Origin: Variovorax sp. Root473
GTDB taxonomy: Bacteria; Pseudomonadota; Gammaproteobacteria; Burkholderiales; Burkholderiaceae_C
Reading direction: 5' to 3'
DNA length: 52,679 nucleotides
NCBI RefSeq assembly: GCF_001426505.1
Contig: NZ_LMEV01000017.1
Coordinates: 1,567,577 to 1,620,255 of the forward strand
This document shows, piece after piece, positions 16,620-23,919 of the stretch. A program made the position numbers and the translations under genes. The notes beneath the pieces were generated by a model. It was not told the origin of the DNA and searched no databases. It saw only the letters and a list, made by a program, of their open reading frames with translations. Positions within the stretch are counted from its first letter, which is position 1. Each line of letters opens with the position of its first letter.

Positions 16620-17953
16620 GCGGCAGTCTTGAGTGTGGCCGCGAGGCGCTCGGCGCAGGACCGCGACTGCTTCGGATCGCGCGCCTCGACCATCACGCGC
16701 ACCAGCGGCTCGGTGCCACTCGCGCGGATGAGCACGCGGCCTGCATCGCCCAGTTCGGCTTCGATGCGCTTCGTTTCGCTGGCGAGCGCTGTGTTGCTCT
16801 TCCAGTCCTGCTCGGGTGCAAGGCGCACGTTGATCAGCGTCTGCGGGAACAGCGTGACGCCTTCGAGCAGCTGTGCCACCGTCTTGCCGCTGCGCACGCA
16901 GGCCTGCAGCACCTGCAGCGCACTCACGATGCCGTCGCCGGTGGTGTGGCAGTCGAGCGCCAGCAGGTGGCCCGAACCTTCGCCGCCGAGCAGCCAGCCG
17001 CGCTTGTCGAGTTCTTCGAGCACGTAGCGGTCGCCGACCTTGGCACGCACGAACTCGATGTCCTGCGCGCGCAGGGCCATCTCGACGGCCTTGTTGGTCA
17101 TCAGCGTACCGACCACGCCCGCCGGCTTCTCACCGCGCGCGATGCGCTCGGCCACCATCAGGTACAACAGCTCGTCGCCGTTGAACAGGCGGCCGCTGGC
17201 ATCGACCAGCTGCAGCCGGTCGGCGTCGCCATCGAGGGCGATGCCGTAGTCGGCCTTCTGCGCCGTCACGGTGGCGACCAGCGCCTCGGGATGCGTGGCA
17301 CCGAAGCCTTCGTTGATGTTGAGCCCGTCGGGCGCGCAGCCGATGCTCGTGACGTCCGCCCCCAGTTCGTGGAACACGTTGGGCGCCACCTGGTAGGCCG
17401 CGCCGTGCGCCGCATCGACCACCAGCTTCATGCCGCGCAGCGACAGGTCGTTGGCGAAGGTACTCTTGCAGAACTCGATGTATCGGCCGTCCGCATCATT
17501 GAGGCGGCGGGCCTTGCCGAGGTCGGCGGAGGCCGCCCACACCGGCGCTTCCTCGAGCGCAGCCTCGACGGCCAGCTCCCAGGCGTCGTCGAGCTTGGTG
17601 CCCTGGGCGCTGAAGAACTTGATGCCGTTGTCGGGAAAGGCGTTGTGGCTGGCGCTGATCACTACGCCCAGGCTGGCGCGCTGGGCGCGCGTGAGGTACG
17701 CCACGCCCGGCGTGGGCAGCGGACCGAGCAGCACCACGTCGACGCCGGCCGAGTTGAAGCCGGACTCGAGCGCCGATTCGAGCATGTAGCCCGAGATGCG
17801 GGTGTCCTTGCCGATGAGCACCGTGGGACGGGCCTGGGTTTTCTTGAGCACGCGGCCGACCGCGTGTGCGAGGCGCAGCACGAAGTCGGGGGTGATGGGC
17901 GATTGGCCGACCGTGCCACGGATGCCGTCGGTGCCGAAGTATTTACGGGTCAT
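16616..17953 (-). CDS. glmM: Phosphoglucosamine mutase
   Basis: Converts glucosamine-6-phosphate to glucosamine-1-phosphate for UDP-GlcNAc, and so feeds peptidoglycan and lipid A. The protein has 445 residues. MTRKYFGTDGIRGTVG opens domain 1. The phosphoserine loop is VISASHNAFPDNG (Ser102), the metal loop is ALDGDADRLQL, and RASGTEPLVRVMVEA near the C-terminus binds the sugar phosphate. It follows folP by six bases and overlaps the GNAT gene. The ftsH-folP-glmM order is widely conserved in proteobacteria. Confidence 0.97.
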   Translation of the reverse strand: MTRKYFGTDGIRGTVGQSPITPDFVLRLAHAVGRVLKKTQARPTVLIGKDTRISGYMLESALESGFNSAGVDVVLLGPLPTPGVAYLTRAQRASLGVVISASHNAFPDNGIKFFSAQGTKLDDAWELAVEAALEEAPVWAASADLGKARRLNDADGRYIEFCKSTFANDLSLRGMKLVVDAAHGAAYQVAPNVFHELGADVTSIGCAPDGLNINEGFGATHPEALVATVTAQKADYGIALDGDADRLQLVDASGRLFNGDELLYLMVAERIARGEKPAGVVGTLMTNKAVEMALRAQDIEFVRAKVGDRYVLEELDKRGWLLGGEGSGHLLALDCHTTGDGIVSALQVLQACVRSGKTVAQLLEGVTLFPQTLINVRLAPEQDWKSNTALASETKRIEAELGDAGRVLIRASGTEPLVRVMVEARDPKQSRSCAERLAATLKTAA

Positions 17954-17959
17954 TTGCTG

Positions 17960-18877
17960 TTATTGCTCTTGTGAAGTTCGTTGGTCCTGCGGTGCTTCCG
18001 CGCGCATGGCACGCCATACGGCGAGGGCGGCGACGGTGTCGCGCACGTCGTGCACCCGCACGACCGCTGCGCCCCGGTCCACGGCCAGCACGGCGGCTGC
18101 CACGCTGGGCACGGAACGCCCGGATGCATTGTCGATGCCCGTGACCGCCCCGATCGAGGACTTGCGGGACCAACCTAGCAACAAGGGGTAACCAGTTGCC
18201 AACAATGCCCTCTGCCGCCCGAGGAGCGCGAAGTTCTGCGCCACGCTCTTGCCAAAGCCGACGCCCGGGTCGAGTGTGATGCGCGCGGGATCGATGCCCA
18301 GTGCCTTCAAAGGCGCCAGTTGCGTGTCCCAGAAAGCCAGGACCTCGGGGATCACGTCGCCCTGCATCGGCAACGTCTGCATGGTCTGAGGGTCGCGGTG
18401 CATGTGCATCAGGCAGATGCCGCAGGTCGGGTGCGCCGCCACTGCCTCGCGCGCGCCGGGCTGGCGCAGTGCCCAGATGTCGTTGACGATGTCCGCCCCC
18501 AGATCGAGCACCGCCCGCATCACCTCGGGCTTGTAGGTGTCGATGGACAGCGGCACGTTCAGCTTCACCGCCTCGCGCACCACGGGCAGCACGCGTGCCA
18601 GCTCGGCGTCCAGCGGCACGGCGGGGCTGCCGGGGCGGGTCGATTCGCCGCCGATGTCGAGGATGTCGGCACCCTCCTCCAGGAGCTGCTCGCAGTGCCG
18701 AAGCGCAGCTTCGGTGGACGCGTGCGCGCCGCCATCGGAAAAGGAATCGGGCGTGACGTTGACGATGCCCATCACGCGCGGCTGCGCGAGGTCGATGCGA
18801 AAACGCGAGGTCTGCCAGACCGCCGCACCATGAAAAACGGGGCCAGAGGCCCCGTTGCTGTTTGCCGTGGTACCCAC
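17960..18877 (-). CDS. folP: Dihydropteroate synthase
   Basis: Joins p-aminobenzoate to 6-hydroxymethyl-dihydropterin diphosphate in folate synthesis. The protein has 305 residues as drawn. MGIVNVTPDSFSDGG, GGESTRPG, DPGVGFGKSVAQN and GWSRKS are the family motifs. The start is a problem. The only standard in-frame start before the conserved core is GTG 18877, immediately after the ftsH stop. This would place a terminator-like hairpin (18833-18856) inside the first 15 codons and add about 20 residues (GTTANSNGASGPVFHGAAV) to the N-terminus. Other family members begin close to the WQTSRFRIDL segment. The body of the gene is certain; the start is not. Confidence 0.93.
   Translation of the reverse strand: MGTTANSNGASGPVFHGAAVWQTSRFRIDLAQPRVMGIVNVTPDSFSDGGAHASTEAALRHCEQLLEEGADILDIGGESTRPGSPAVPLDAELARVLPVVREAVKLNVPLSIDTYKPEVMRAVLDLGADIVNDIWALRQPGAREAVAAHPTCGICLMHMHRDPQTMQTLPMQGDVIPEVLAFWDTQLAPLKALGIDPARITLDPGVGFGKSVAQNFALLGRQRALLATGYPLLLGWSRKSSIGAVTGIDNASGRSVPSVAAAVLAVDRGAAVVRVHDVRDTVAALAVWRAMRAEAPQDQRTSQEQ
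18833..18856 (-). terminator. Terminator-like hairpin after ftsH, inside the folP reading frame
   Basis: On the minus strand AACGGGGCC-TCT-GGCCCCGTT forms a perfect 9-bp stem with a three-base loop, followed directly by a run of five T (the last two overlap the stem end). It begins 22 bases after the ftsH stop codon. Taken alone it is a classical intrinsic terminator. Its place within the only available folP start frame suggests partial termination or attenuation between ftsH and folP. Confidence 0.75.
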
Positions 18878-20794
18878 TCAGGCCGCCGTGGGCGCCGGGT
18901 CGGTTGCGACGGCCGGCGTGCCACCGCTGCCGCCGCTGCCCGAAGGCGGGATGCGCGGTGTCCAGTCCTTCGGCGGACGCGGTGCACGGCCGGCCATGAT
19001 GTCGTCAAGTTGTTCGCTGTCGATGGTTTCCCATTCAAGCAGCGCCTTGGCCATGGCGTGCATCTTGTCGCTGTTCTCTTCGATCAGGCTGCGCGCCAGG
19101 GCGTACTGCTCGTCGATGATGCGCCGCACTTCGGCATCGACCTTTTCCATGGTCTGCTCGCTCATGTTCGTGGTCTTGGTGACCGAACGGCCCAGGAACA
19201 CTTCGCCTTCGTTCTCGGCGTAGACCATCGGGCCCAGCGCGTCGGTCATGCCGTAGCGCGTGACCATGTCTCGGGCGATGGAGGTCGCGCGTTCGAAGTC
19301 GTTGCTGGCGCCGGTGGTCATCTGGTGCATGAACACTTCTTCGGCGATGCGGCCACCGAACAGCATGCTGATCTGGTTCAGCATGTACTCGCGGTCGTAG
19401 CTGTAGCGGTCCTGCGAAGGCAGGCTCATGGTCACCCCGAGGGCACGGCCCCGCGGAATGATCGTGACCTTGTGGACCGGGTCGCACTTGGGCAGCAGCT
19501 TGCCGATGAGCGCGTGGCCGGACTCGTGGTAGGCCGTGTTGCGGCGCTCTTCCTCGGGCATGACCATGCTCTTGCGCTCAGGGCCCATGAAGATCTTGTC
19601 CTTGGCCTTCTCGAAGTCCTGCATCTCGACCACGCGCGCATTGCGGCGTGCGGCCATCAGCGCGGCTTCGTTGCACAGGTTGGCCAGGTCGGCGCCCGAC
19701 ATGCCGGGCGTGCCGCGGGCGATGACGCTCGGGTTCACGTCCTGGCCCAGCGGGACCTTGCGCATGTGCACGCCGAGGATCTGTTCGCGACCGCGGATGT
19801 CGGGCAGCGTGACGTACACCTGACGGTCGAAACGGCCCGGGCGCAGCAGTGCGGCGTCCAGGATGTCGGGACGATTCGTGGCAGCCACGACGATCACGCC
19901 AAGGTTGGTTTCGAAGCCGTCCATCTCGACCAGCATCTGGTTGAGGGTTTGCTCGCGCTCGTCGTTGCCGCCGCCGAGGCCTGCGCCACGCTGGCGACCC
20001 ACCGCATCGATTTCGTCGATGAAGATGATGCAGGGGGCATTCTTCTTGGCGTTCTCGAACATGTCGCGCACGCGGGCCGCGCCCACGCCGACGAACATTT
20101 CAACGAAGTCGGAGCCCGAGATCGAGAAGAACGGCACCTTGGCTTCGCCGGCGATCGACTTGGCCAAGAGGGTCTTGCCGGTGCCGGGAGGGCCGACCAG
20201 CAGCAGGCCGCGCGGAATGCGACCGCCGAGCTTCTGGAAACGCTGCGGGTCTTTGAGGAAATCGACCACTTCACGGACTTCTTCCTTGGCCTCGTCGCAG
20301 CCTGCGACGTCGGCGAAGGTGACCGTGTTGTTGTTCTCGTCCATCATGCGGGCCTTGCTCTTGCCGAAGCTGAACGCCCCGCCCTTGCCGCCGCCCTGCA
20401 TCTGTCGCATGAAGTAGATCCAGACGCCGATCAGCAGGAGCATCGGGCCCCAGCTCACCAGGAGCGTCATGAGGAGCGAGCCCTCTTCGCGCGGCTTGAC
20501 GTCGAACTTGACGTTGTGGTCGATCAGGTCGCCCACGAGGCCGCGGTCCAGGACCGTGGCGGTCGTGCGGATCTTGCGATCGTCGTTGGTGACAGCGACG
20601 ATCTCGCCGCCACCGGCGCCTTCAGGGATGACGGCGCTCTTGATCTGGTTGTTGCGGACCTGGTCCAGGAACTCGGAATAGCTCACCGTTCCCGAGCCGA
20701 CGCCGCCGCGGGTGTCGAACTGCTTGAACACAGTGAACAACACCATGGCAATGACGAGCCATACGGCAACTTTGGAAAACCACTGATTGTTCAA
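18878..20794 (-). CDS. ftsH: ATP-dependent zinc metalloprotease FtsH
   Basis: Membrane-bound AAA+ protease that degrades misassembled membrane proteins and regulators such as LpxC and sigma-32. The protein has 638 residues. It has two membrane helices (about 8-23 and 107-129) around a periplasmic domain, then Walker A GPPGTGKT (201-208), Walker B IIFIDEID (256-263) and the zinc motif HESGH (423-427). The frame is open to 20863, but I start at TTG 20794 (NNQWFSKVAVWLV), which has CTGGAG five bases upstream and the usual family N-terminus. It follows rlmE on the same strand, as in the common rlmE(rrmJ)-ftsH operon. Confidence 0.96.
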   Translation of the reverse strand: MNNQWFSKVAVWLVIAMVLFTVFKQFDTRGGVGSGTVSYSEFLDQVRNNQIKSAVIPEGAGGGEIVAVTNDDRKIRTTATVLDRGLVGDLIDHNVKFDVKPREEGSLLMTLLVSWGPMLLLIGVWIYFMRQMQGGGKGGAFSFGKSKARMMDENNNTVTFADVAGCDEAKEEVREVVDFLKDPQRFQKLGGRIPRGLLLVGPPGTGKTLLAKSIAGEAKVPFFSISGSDFVEMFVGVGAARVRDMFENAKKNAPCIIFIDEIDAVGRQRGAGLGGGNDEREQTLNQMLVEMDGFETNLGVIVVAATNRPDILDAALLRPGRFDRQVYVTLPDIRGREQILGVHMRKVPLGQDVNPSVIARGTPGMSGADLANLCNEAALMAARRNARVVEMQDFEKAKDKIFMGPERKSMVMPEEERRNTAYHESGHALIGKLLPKCDPVHKVTIIPRGRALGVTMSLPSQDRYSYDREYMLNQISMLFGGRIAEEVFMHQMTTGASNDFERATSIARDMVTRYGMTDALGPMVYAENEGEVFLGRSVTKTTNMSEQTMEKVDAEVRRIIDEQYALARSLIEENSDKMHAMAKALLEWETIDSEQLDDIMAGRAPRPPKDWTPRIPPSGSGGSGGTPAVATDPAPTAA

Positions 20795-20868
20795 ACGAAG
20801 CTCCAGTCGAAAGCGCGTGACGGGAATATGAATACGCGCTGAGGGTACGCAATTGCGCCCCATTTTAG

Positions 20869-20889
20869 GCTTTTCAAGCTGCGAAAAGC
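20869..20889. promoter_or_regulatory. Inverted repeat upstream of ftsH
   Basis: GCTTTTC-AAGCTGC-GAAAAGC: a 7-bp perfect inverted repeat with a seven-base spacer, 75 bases upstream of the ftsH start. On the ftsH strand it contains CTTGAAA, like a sigma-32 -35 element. No matching CCCCAT -10 is seen at the right distance on that strand. No U-tract follows. Confidence 0.35.
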
Positions 20890-20959
20890 GGACATTTCCC
20901 TATAGCAGCCATAGGCTGACAAGGGTTTGCACCCCTGGAGGGCACGCATCGGCAAGGTA

Positions 20960-21628
20960 TCAATGCGTATCGAGCGCCTTCAGTCCCCTGCCAATGAGGA
21001 AGGTCTCTGCCGATTTATCGCGCGACGCCTTCGGCTTGAGTGGCTTCACAACGCGGAAATTGGCCTTGAACATCTTGACCAATTCGTCGTACCCGCTGCC
21101 GTGGAATACCTTGGCCACCAGTGCCCCTTCGGGCTTCATGTGGTGCTGGGCAAAGTCGATGGCCAGCTCGATCAGGTGCGCCACCCGGGCGGCGTCGGCC
21201 GAGTGGATGCCCGACAGGTTGGGCGCCATGTCGGACACCACCAGATCGGCCTTGCGCCCGGCCAGCACGGCCAGGAGTTGCGCCAGCAGCGCGTCCTCGC
21301 GGAAATCGCCCTGCAGGAAGGTCACGCCCTCGATGGGCTCCATCGGCAGCAGGTCGAGCGAGATGATGGTGCCGTCGAGGTCGCCGACCGCCGCCCCGCC
21401 GGGCGACATGCGCCGCCGCAGGTACTGGCTCCAGGCGCCCGGGGTCGAACCCAGGTCGACCACCAGCTGGCCGGGCTTGACCAGCCCGAGCGACTCGTCG
21501 ATTTCCTTGAGCTTGTAAGCCGCGCGGGCGCGGTAGCCTTCTCTGGTCGCGAGCTTCACGTAGGGGTCGTTGATGTGGTCGTGAAGCCACGCCTTGTTGA
21601 CTTTTTTGCTTTTGGCTTTGGTGCTCAT
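20960..21628 (-). CDS. rlmE: 23S rRNA 2'-O-ribose methyltransferase (U2552), FtsJ/RrmJ
   Basis: Methylates the 2'-O of U2552 in the A-loop of 23S rRNA using S-adenosylmethionine. The protein has 222 residues. The SAM motif VVDLGSTPGAWSQYL is at 56-70, and the catalytic tetrad Lys39, Asp133 (VSDMAPNLSG), Lys173 (VAKVFHG) and Glu208 (SAETF) is complete. I chose ATG 21628 (MSTKAKSKKVNK). The frame extends to 21901, but that part is antisense to yhbY. It is heat-shock-associated in other bacteria and lies upstream of ftsH here as expected. It is divergent from yhbY across 33 bases. Confidence 0.96.
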   Translation of the reverse strand: MSTKAKSKKVNKAWLHDHINDPYVKLATREGYRARAAYKLKEIDESLGLVKPGQLVVDLGSTPGAWSQYLRRRMSPGGAAVGDLDGTIISLDLLPMEPIEGVTFLQGDFREDALLAQLLAVLAGRKADLVVSDMAPNLSGIHSADAARVAHLIELAIDFAQHHMKPEGALVAKVFHGSGYDELVKMFKANFRVVKPLKPKASRDKSAETFLIGRGLKALDTH

Positions 21629-21661
21629 GAGGGTGTTCGTGTACGCGTCGATAATACGGGG

Positions 21662-22141
21662 ATGCCCGCCATTCAACTTACCCCTGCCGAGCGCAAGGTG
21701 CACCGCGCCGAAGCTCACCACCTGGATCCGATCGTCATGGTCGGTGGAGACGGGCTTACCCCTGCCGTGAAAAAGGAGGCCGACGCGGCCCTGAAGGCCC
21801 ATGGCCTGATCAAGGTGCGCGTGTTCTCCGACGACCGTCTTGCCCGCGACGCCATGCTGCAAGAGCTCGCCGACGAACTCAACGCCGCCCCGATCCAGCA
21901 CATCGGCAAGCTGCTCGTGCTGTGGCGCCCGAAGCCCGAAAAAGAGCGGGTGATCGACGAAGACCGCATGCCCGGCCCGCGCGACGTGAAGATCGTCAAG
22001 TACAGCAAGCGCGGCGGCCAGCGCCCAGAAATCAAGACCCTGCGCGTGCTCGGCAACCAGCGCCTCACCCCGGGCGGCACCATCAAGCGCGCCAAGGCCA
22101 AGCGTCCGCTGTCGGCCAAGAAACGCAACCAGGCGGACTGA
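21662..22141 (+). CDS. yhbY: YhbY-family CRM-domain RNA-binding protein
   Basis: A 159-residue protein with a CRM (CRS1/YhbY) domain in residues about 1-100. The conserved loop appears as VGGDGLTPAVKKEADAAL, where many relatives have GKNGLT, and VRVFSDDRLARDAML follows. YhbY proteins bind pre-50S ribosomal particles. The basic C-terminal tail (about 115-159, many Lys and Arg) is longer than in the E. coli protein of about 97 residues and could bind RNA. The start ATG is in MPAIQLTPAERK. Divergent pairing with rlmE, another 50S assembly gene, supports a ribosome role. Confidence 0.92.
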   Translation: MPAIQLTPAERKVHRAEAHHLDPIVMVGGDGLTPAVKKEADAALKAHGLIKVRVFSDDRLARDAMLQELADELNAAPIQHIGKLLVLWRPKPEKERVIDEDRMPGPRDVKIVKYSKRGGQRPEIKTLRVLGNQRLTPGGTIKRAKAKRPLSAKKRNQAD

Positions 22142-22146
22142 ACTTG

Positions 22147-22902
22147 GTGGCAGCGCAAGGCGCCCAGCGCCATATCCTCTGCATGAAGTGGGGCACCAAG
22201 TACGGCCCCGAGTACGTCAACCGGCTCTATGCCATGGTGCGCCGCCACCTCAGCGGCGACTTCAAGTTCGTCTGCCTGACCGACGACGGCAACGGCATCC
22301 GTCCCGAAGTGACGTGCCTGCCGATTCCACCGCTCAACCTCCAGCTGGCCCCGGGCCAGCGCGACGGTGCCTGGAAGAAGCTCACCACCTTCGAGCAGGA
22401 CCTGCACGGCCTGCACGGCACCGCCCTCTTCCTGGACGTCGACGTGGTGATCGTCGGCAGCCTGGACGCCTTCTTCGAGCAGCCCGGCGAATTCCTGATC
22501 ATTCACGACTACGCCCGCCCCTGGCGGCGCGAGCGGATCACCGGGAATTCATCGGTCTACCGCTTCGAGCTAGGGGCGCATGCCGACGTGCTGGCGTACT
22601 TCCGCGCCAACATGGACAAGGTGCAGGCCGAGTACCGTAACGAGCAGGCCTACCTGTCGGACTTCCTGCACAAGCAGGGCAAGCTTTCCTATTGGCCCGA
22701 GGCCTGGTGTCCGAGCTTCAAGTACCACGGCATCCCGACCTGGCCGACCAACTACTGGGAAGAGCCCTTCGTCCCTGAAGGTGCCCGTGTGATGGTGTTC
22801 CACGGTGAGTGCAACCCGCCCGATGCACTGGCAGGACGGCGCAATCGCGCCTTTCGCTATATCCGGCCGGCGAGCTGGGTCGCCAAGCACTGGAAAGAGT
22901 AA
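22147..22902 (+). CDS. Glycosyltransferase-like protein with DxD motif
   Basis: About 251 residues. HILCMKWGTKYGPEYVNRLY opens the protein. The segment TALFLDVDVVIVGSLDAFF (about 92-110) holds a DxD metal/nucleotide-sugar motif (Asp97, Asp99), as in GT8-like and DUF-type glycosyltransferases. The C-terminal VMVFHGECNPPDAL is like the metal-binding His of that fold. There is no signal peptide or membrane helix. The start could be TTG 22144, GTG 22147 or ATG 22183. I favour GTG because AGGCGGA lies nine bases upstream. It begins five bases after yhbY, so it is in that transcript, but no sugar pathway gene is adjacent. Acceptor and donor are unknown. Confidence 0.78.
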   Translation: MAAQGAQRHILCMKWGTKYGPEYVNRLYAMVRRHLSGDFKFVCLTDDGNGIRPEVTCLPIPPLNLQLAPGQRDGAWKKLTTFEQDLHGLHGTALFLDVDVVIVGSLDAFFEQPGEFLIIHDYARPWRRERITGNSSVYRFELGAHADVLAYFRANMDKVQAEYRNEQAYLSDFLHKQGKLSYWPEAWCPSFKYHGIPTWPTNYWEEPFVPEGARVMVFHGECNPPDALAGRRNRAFRYIRPASWVAKHWKE

Positions 22903-22906
22903 GACC

Positions 22907-22941
22907 GGAGGCGGCGACGATATCTGTCGCTGCCCGCCTCC
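22907..22941. other. Long stem-loop between convergent genes
   Basis: GGAGGCGG pairs with CCGCCTCC, and an inner GCGAC pairs with GTCGC around GATATCT. It fills the 48-base gap between the glycosyltransferase and the DUF4149-type gene. Neither strand has a U-tract after it, so it is at best a rho-linked or RNA-stabilising 3' structure shared by both mRNAs. Confidence 0.5.
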
Positions 22942-22950
22942 CCGGGTTGC

Positions 22951-23370
22951 TCAGCGCGGCACCCGGGCGGCGCCCATGTGCCACAGCAACGTGCCGACGC
23001 ACGCCCACTGAACGAAGTACATGCCGGTGCCCACGGCATGCCACAGCTTGAGGTTGTCGCGCGCCACGATGCGCGGCGCCACGGCGTACTGCTGCAACAG
23101 CGCCAGCAGCAAGGCCGCCAGCACGAGGAAGATCGCTGTCAATACCGGCCCGGTCATGCCGTCATCAGCCTTCTGGCGGAAATGGATCAGCAGGATCAGC
23201 CCGCAGCCGATGGCGATCCAGCTCTGCGCCTCGAACAGCTGGGCGGCGAAGTTGCCGGCGACCGCAGGGTTACCGAGCTTCGCGAACAGCATCGGCACGA
23301 CCAGGAAGCCGATCGTGGTGAGGCTGCCCCACCAGAGGGCTGCCAGCATCAGCGCGACGCGGTCTTTCAT
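22951..23370 (-). CDS. DUF4149/TMEM205-like membrane protein
   Basis: A 139-residue protein with four predicted membrane helices: about 6-28 (ALMLAALWWGSLTTIGFLVVP), 50-64 (SWIAIGCGLILLIHF), 73-95 (TGPVLTAIFLVLAALLLALL) and 115-133. The N-terminal pattern and PMLFAKLGNPAVAG fit the DUF4149 group often found next to greA in betaproteobacteria. Function unknown. It starts eight bases after the greA stop and is surely co-transcribed with greA. Confidence 0.85.
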   Translation of the reverse strand: MKDRVALMLAALWWGSLTTIGFLVVPMLFAKLGNPAVAGNFAAQLFEAQSWIAIGCGLILLIHFRQKADDGMTGPVLTAIFLVLAALLLALLQQYAVAPRIVARDNLKLWHAVGTGMYFVQWACVGTLLWHMGAARVPR

Positions 23371-23378
23371 TCGCCCGT

Positions 23379-23855
23379 TCAGAGGTAGCGGACCGCCACG
23401 ATCTCGTAGCGCTTGAGGCCACCCGGCGCTTGCACTTCGGCCGTGTCGCCCTCTTCCTTGCCGATCAGCGCGCGCGCAATCGGGCTGGAGATGTTGATGA
23501 GCCCGAGCTTCAGGTCAGCTTCGTCTTCGCCGACGATCTGGTACTTGACCGCTTCGCCCGACTCTTCTTCCTCGAGCTCGACGGTCGAACCGAACACCAC
23601 CTTGCCACCGGCGTCGAGTTCACTCGGATCGATGATCTGTGCCGCCGAGAGCTTGCCCTCGACCTCCTGGATGCGACCCTCGATGAAGCCCTGGCGGTCC
23701 TTGGCGACTTCGTACTCGGCGTTTTCGCTCAGGTCGCCCTGGGCGCGCGCTTCGGAAATGGCGTTGATGACCCAGGGACGGTCGACCGTCTTGAGTTGGT
23801 GCAATTCGGCGCGCAGCTTTTCTGCGCCGCGCTTGGTGATCGGAATGGTGGCCAT
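23379..23855 (-). CDS. greA: Transcription elongation factor GreA
   Basis: Enters the secondary channel of stalled RNA polymerase and triggers cleavage of the backtracked transcript. The protein has 158 residues, the standard length. The N-terminal coiled coil (about 1-75) carries the acidic tip segment GDLSENAEYEVAKDRQG. The C-terminal FKBP-like domain holds SPIARALIGKEEGDTAEVQAPGG, split over its usual strands. GGAG lies eight bases before the ATG. A terminator hairpin lies just upstream, so greA probably has its own promoter. Confidence 0.97.
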   Translation of the reverse strand: MATIPITKRGAEKLRAELHQLKTVDRPWVINAISEARAQGDLSENAEYEVAKDRQGFIEGRIQEVEGKLSAAQIIDPSELDAGGKVVFGSTVELEEEESGEAVKYQIVGEDEADLKLGLINISSPIARALIGKEEGDTAEVQAPGGLKRYEIVAVRYL

Positions 23856-23869
23856 GTTTGGTTCTCCAT

Positions 23870-23903
23870 AAAGCGAAACCGCCGAACGATGCCGTTCGGC
23901 GGT
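23870..23903 (-). terminator. Intrinsic terminator after the carA-carB-kdoO operon
   Basis: On the minus strand ACCGCCGAAC-GGCATC-GTTCGGCGGT forms a perfect 10-bp stem followed by TTCGCTT. It starts 17 bases after the Kdo hydroxylase stop and separates that operon from greA. Confidence 0.78.
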
Positions 23904-23919
23904 CGATGGGTGGGACAGA

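Noticed and set aside
18320..20842. 840-codon plus-strand open frame opposite ftsH and folP
   Set aside because: Antisense shadow of two certain genes.
20858..20866. Sigma-32 promoter on the plus strand (CCCCATTTT)
   Set aside because: No CTTGAA-type -35 at the right distance on the plus strand, and it would read into the rlmE antisense strand.
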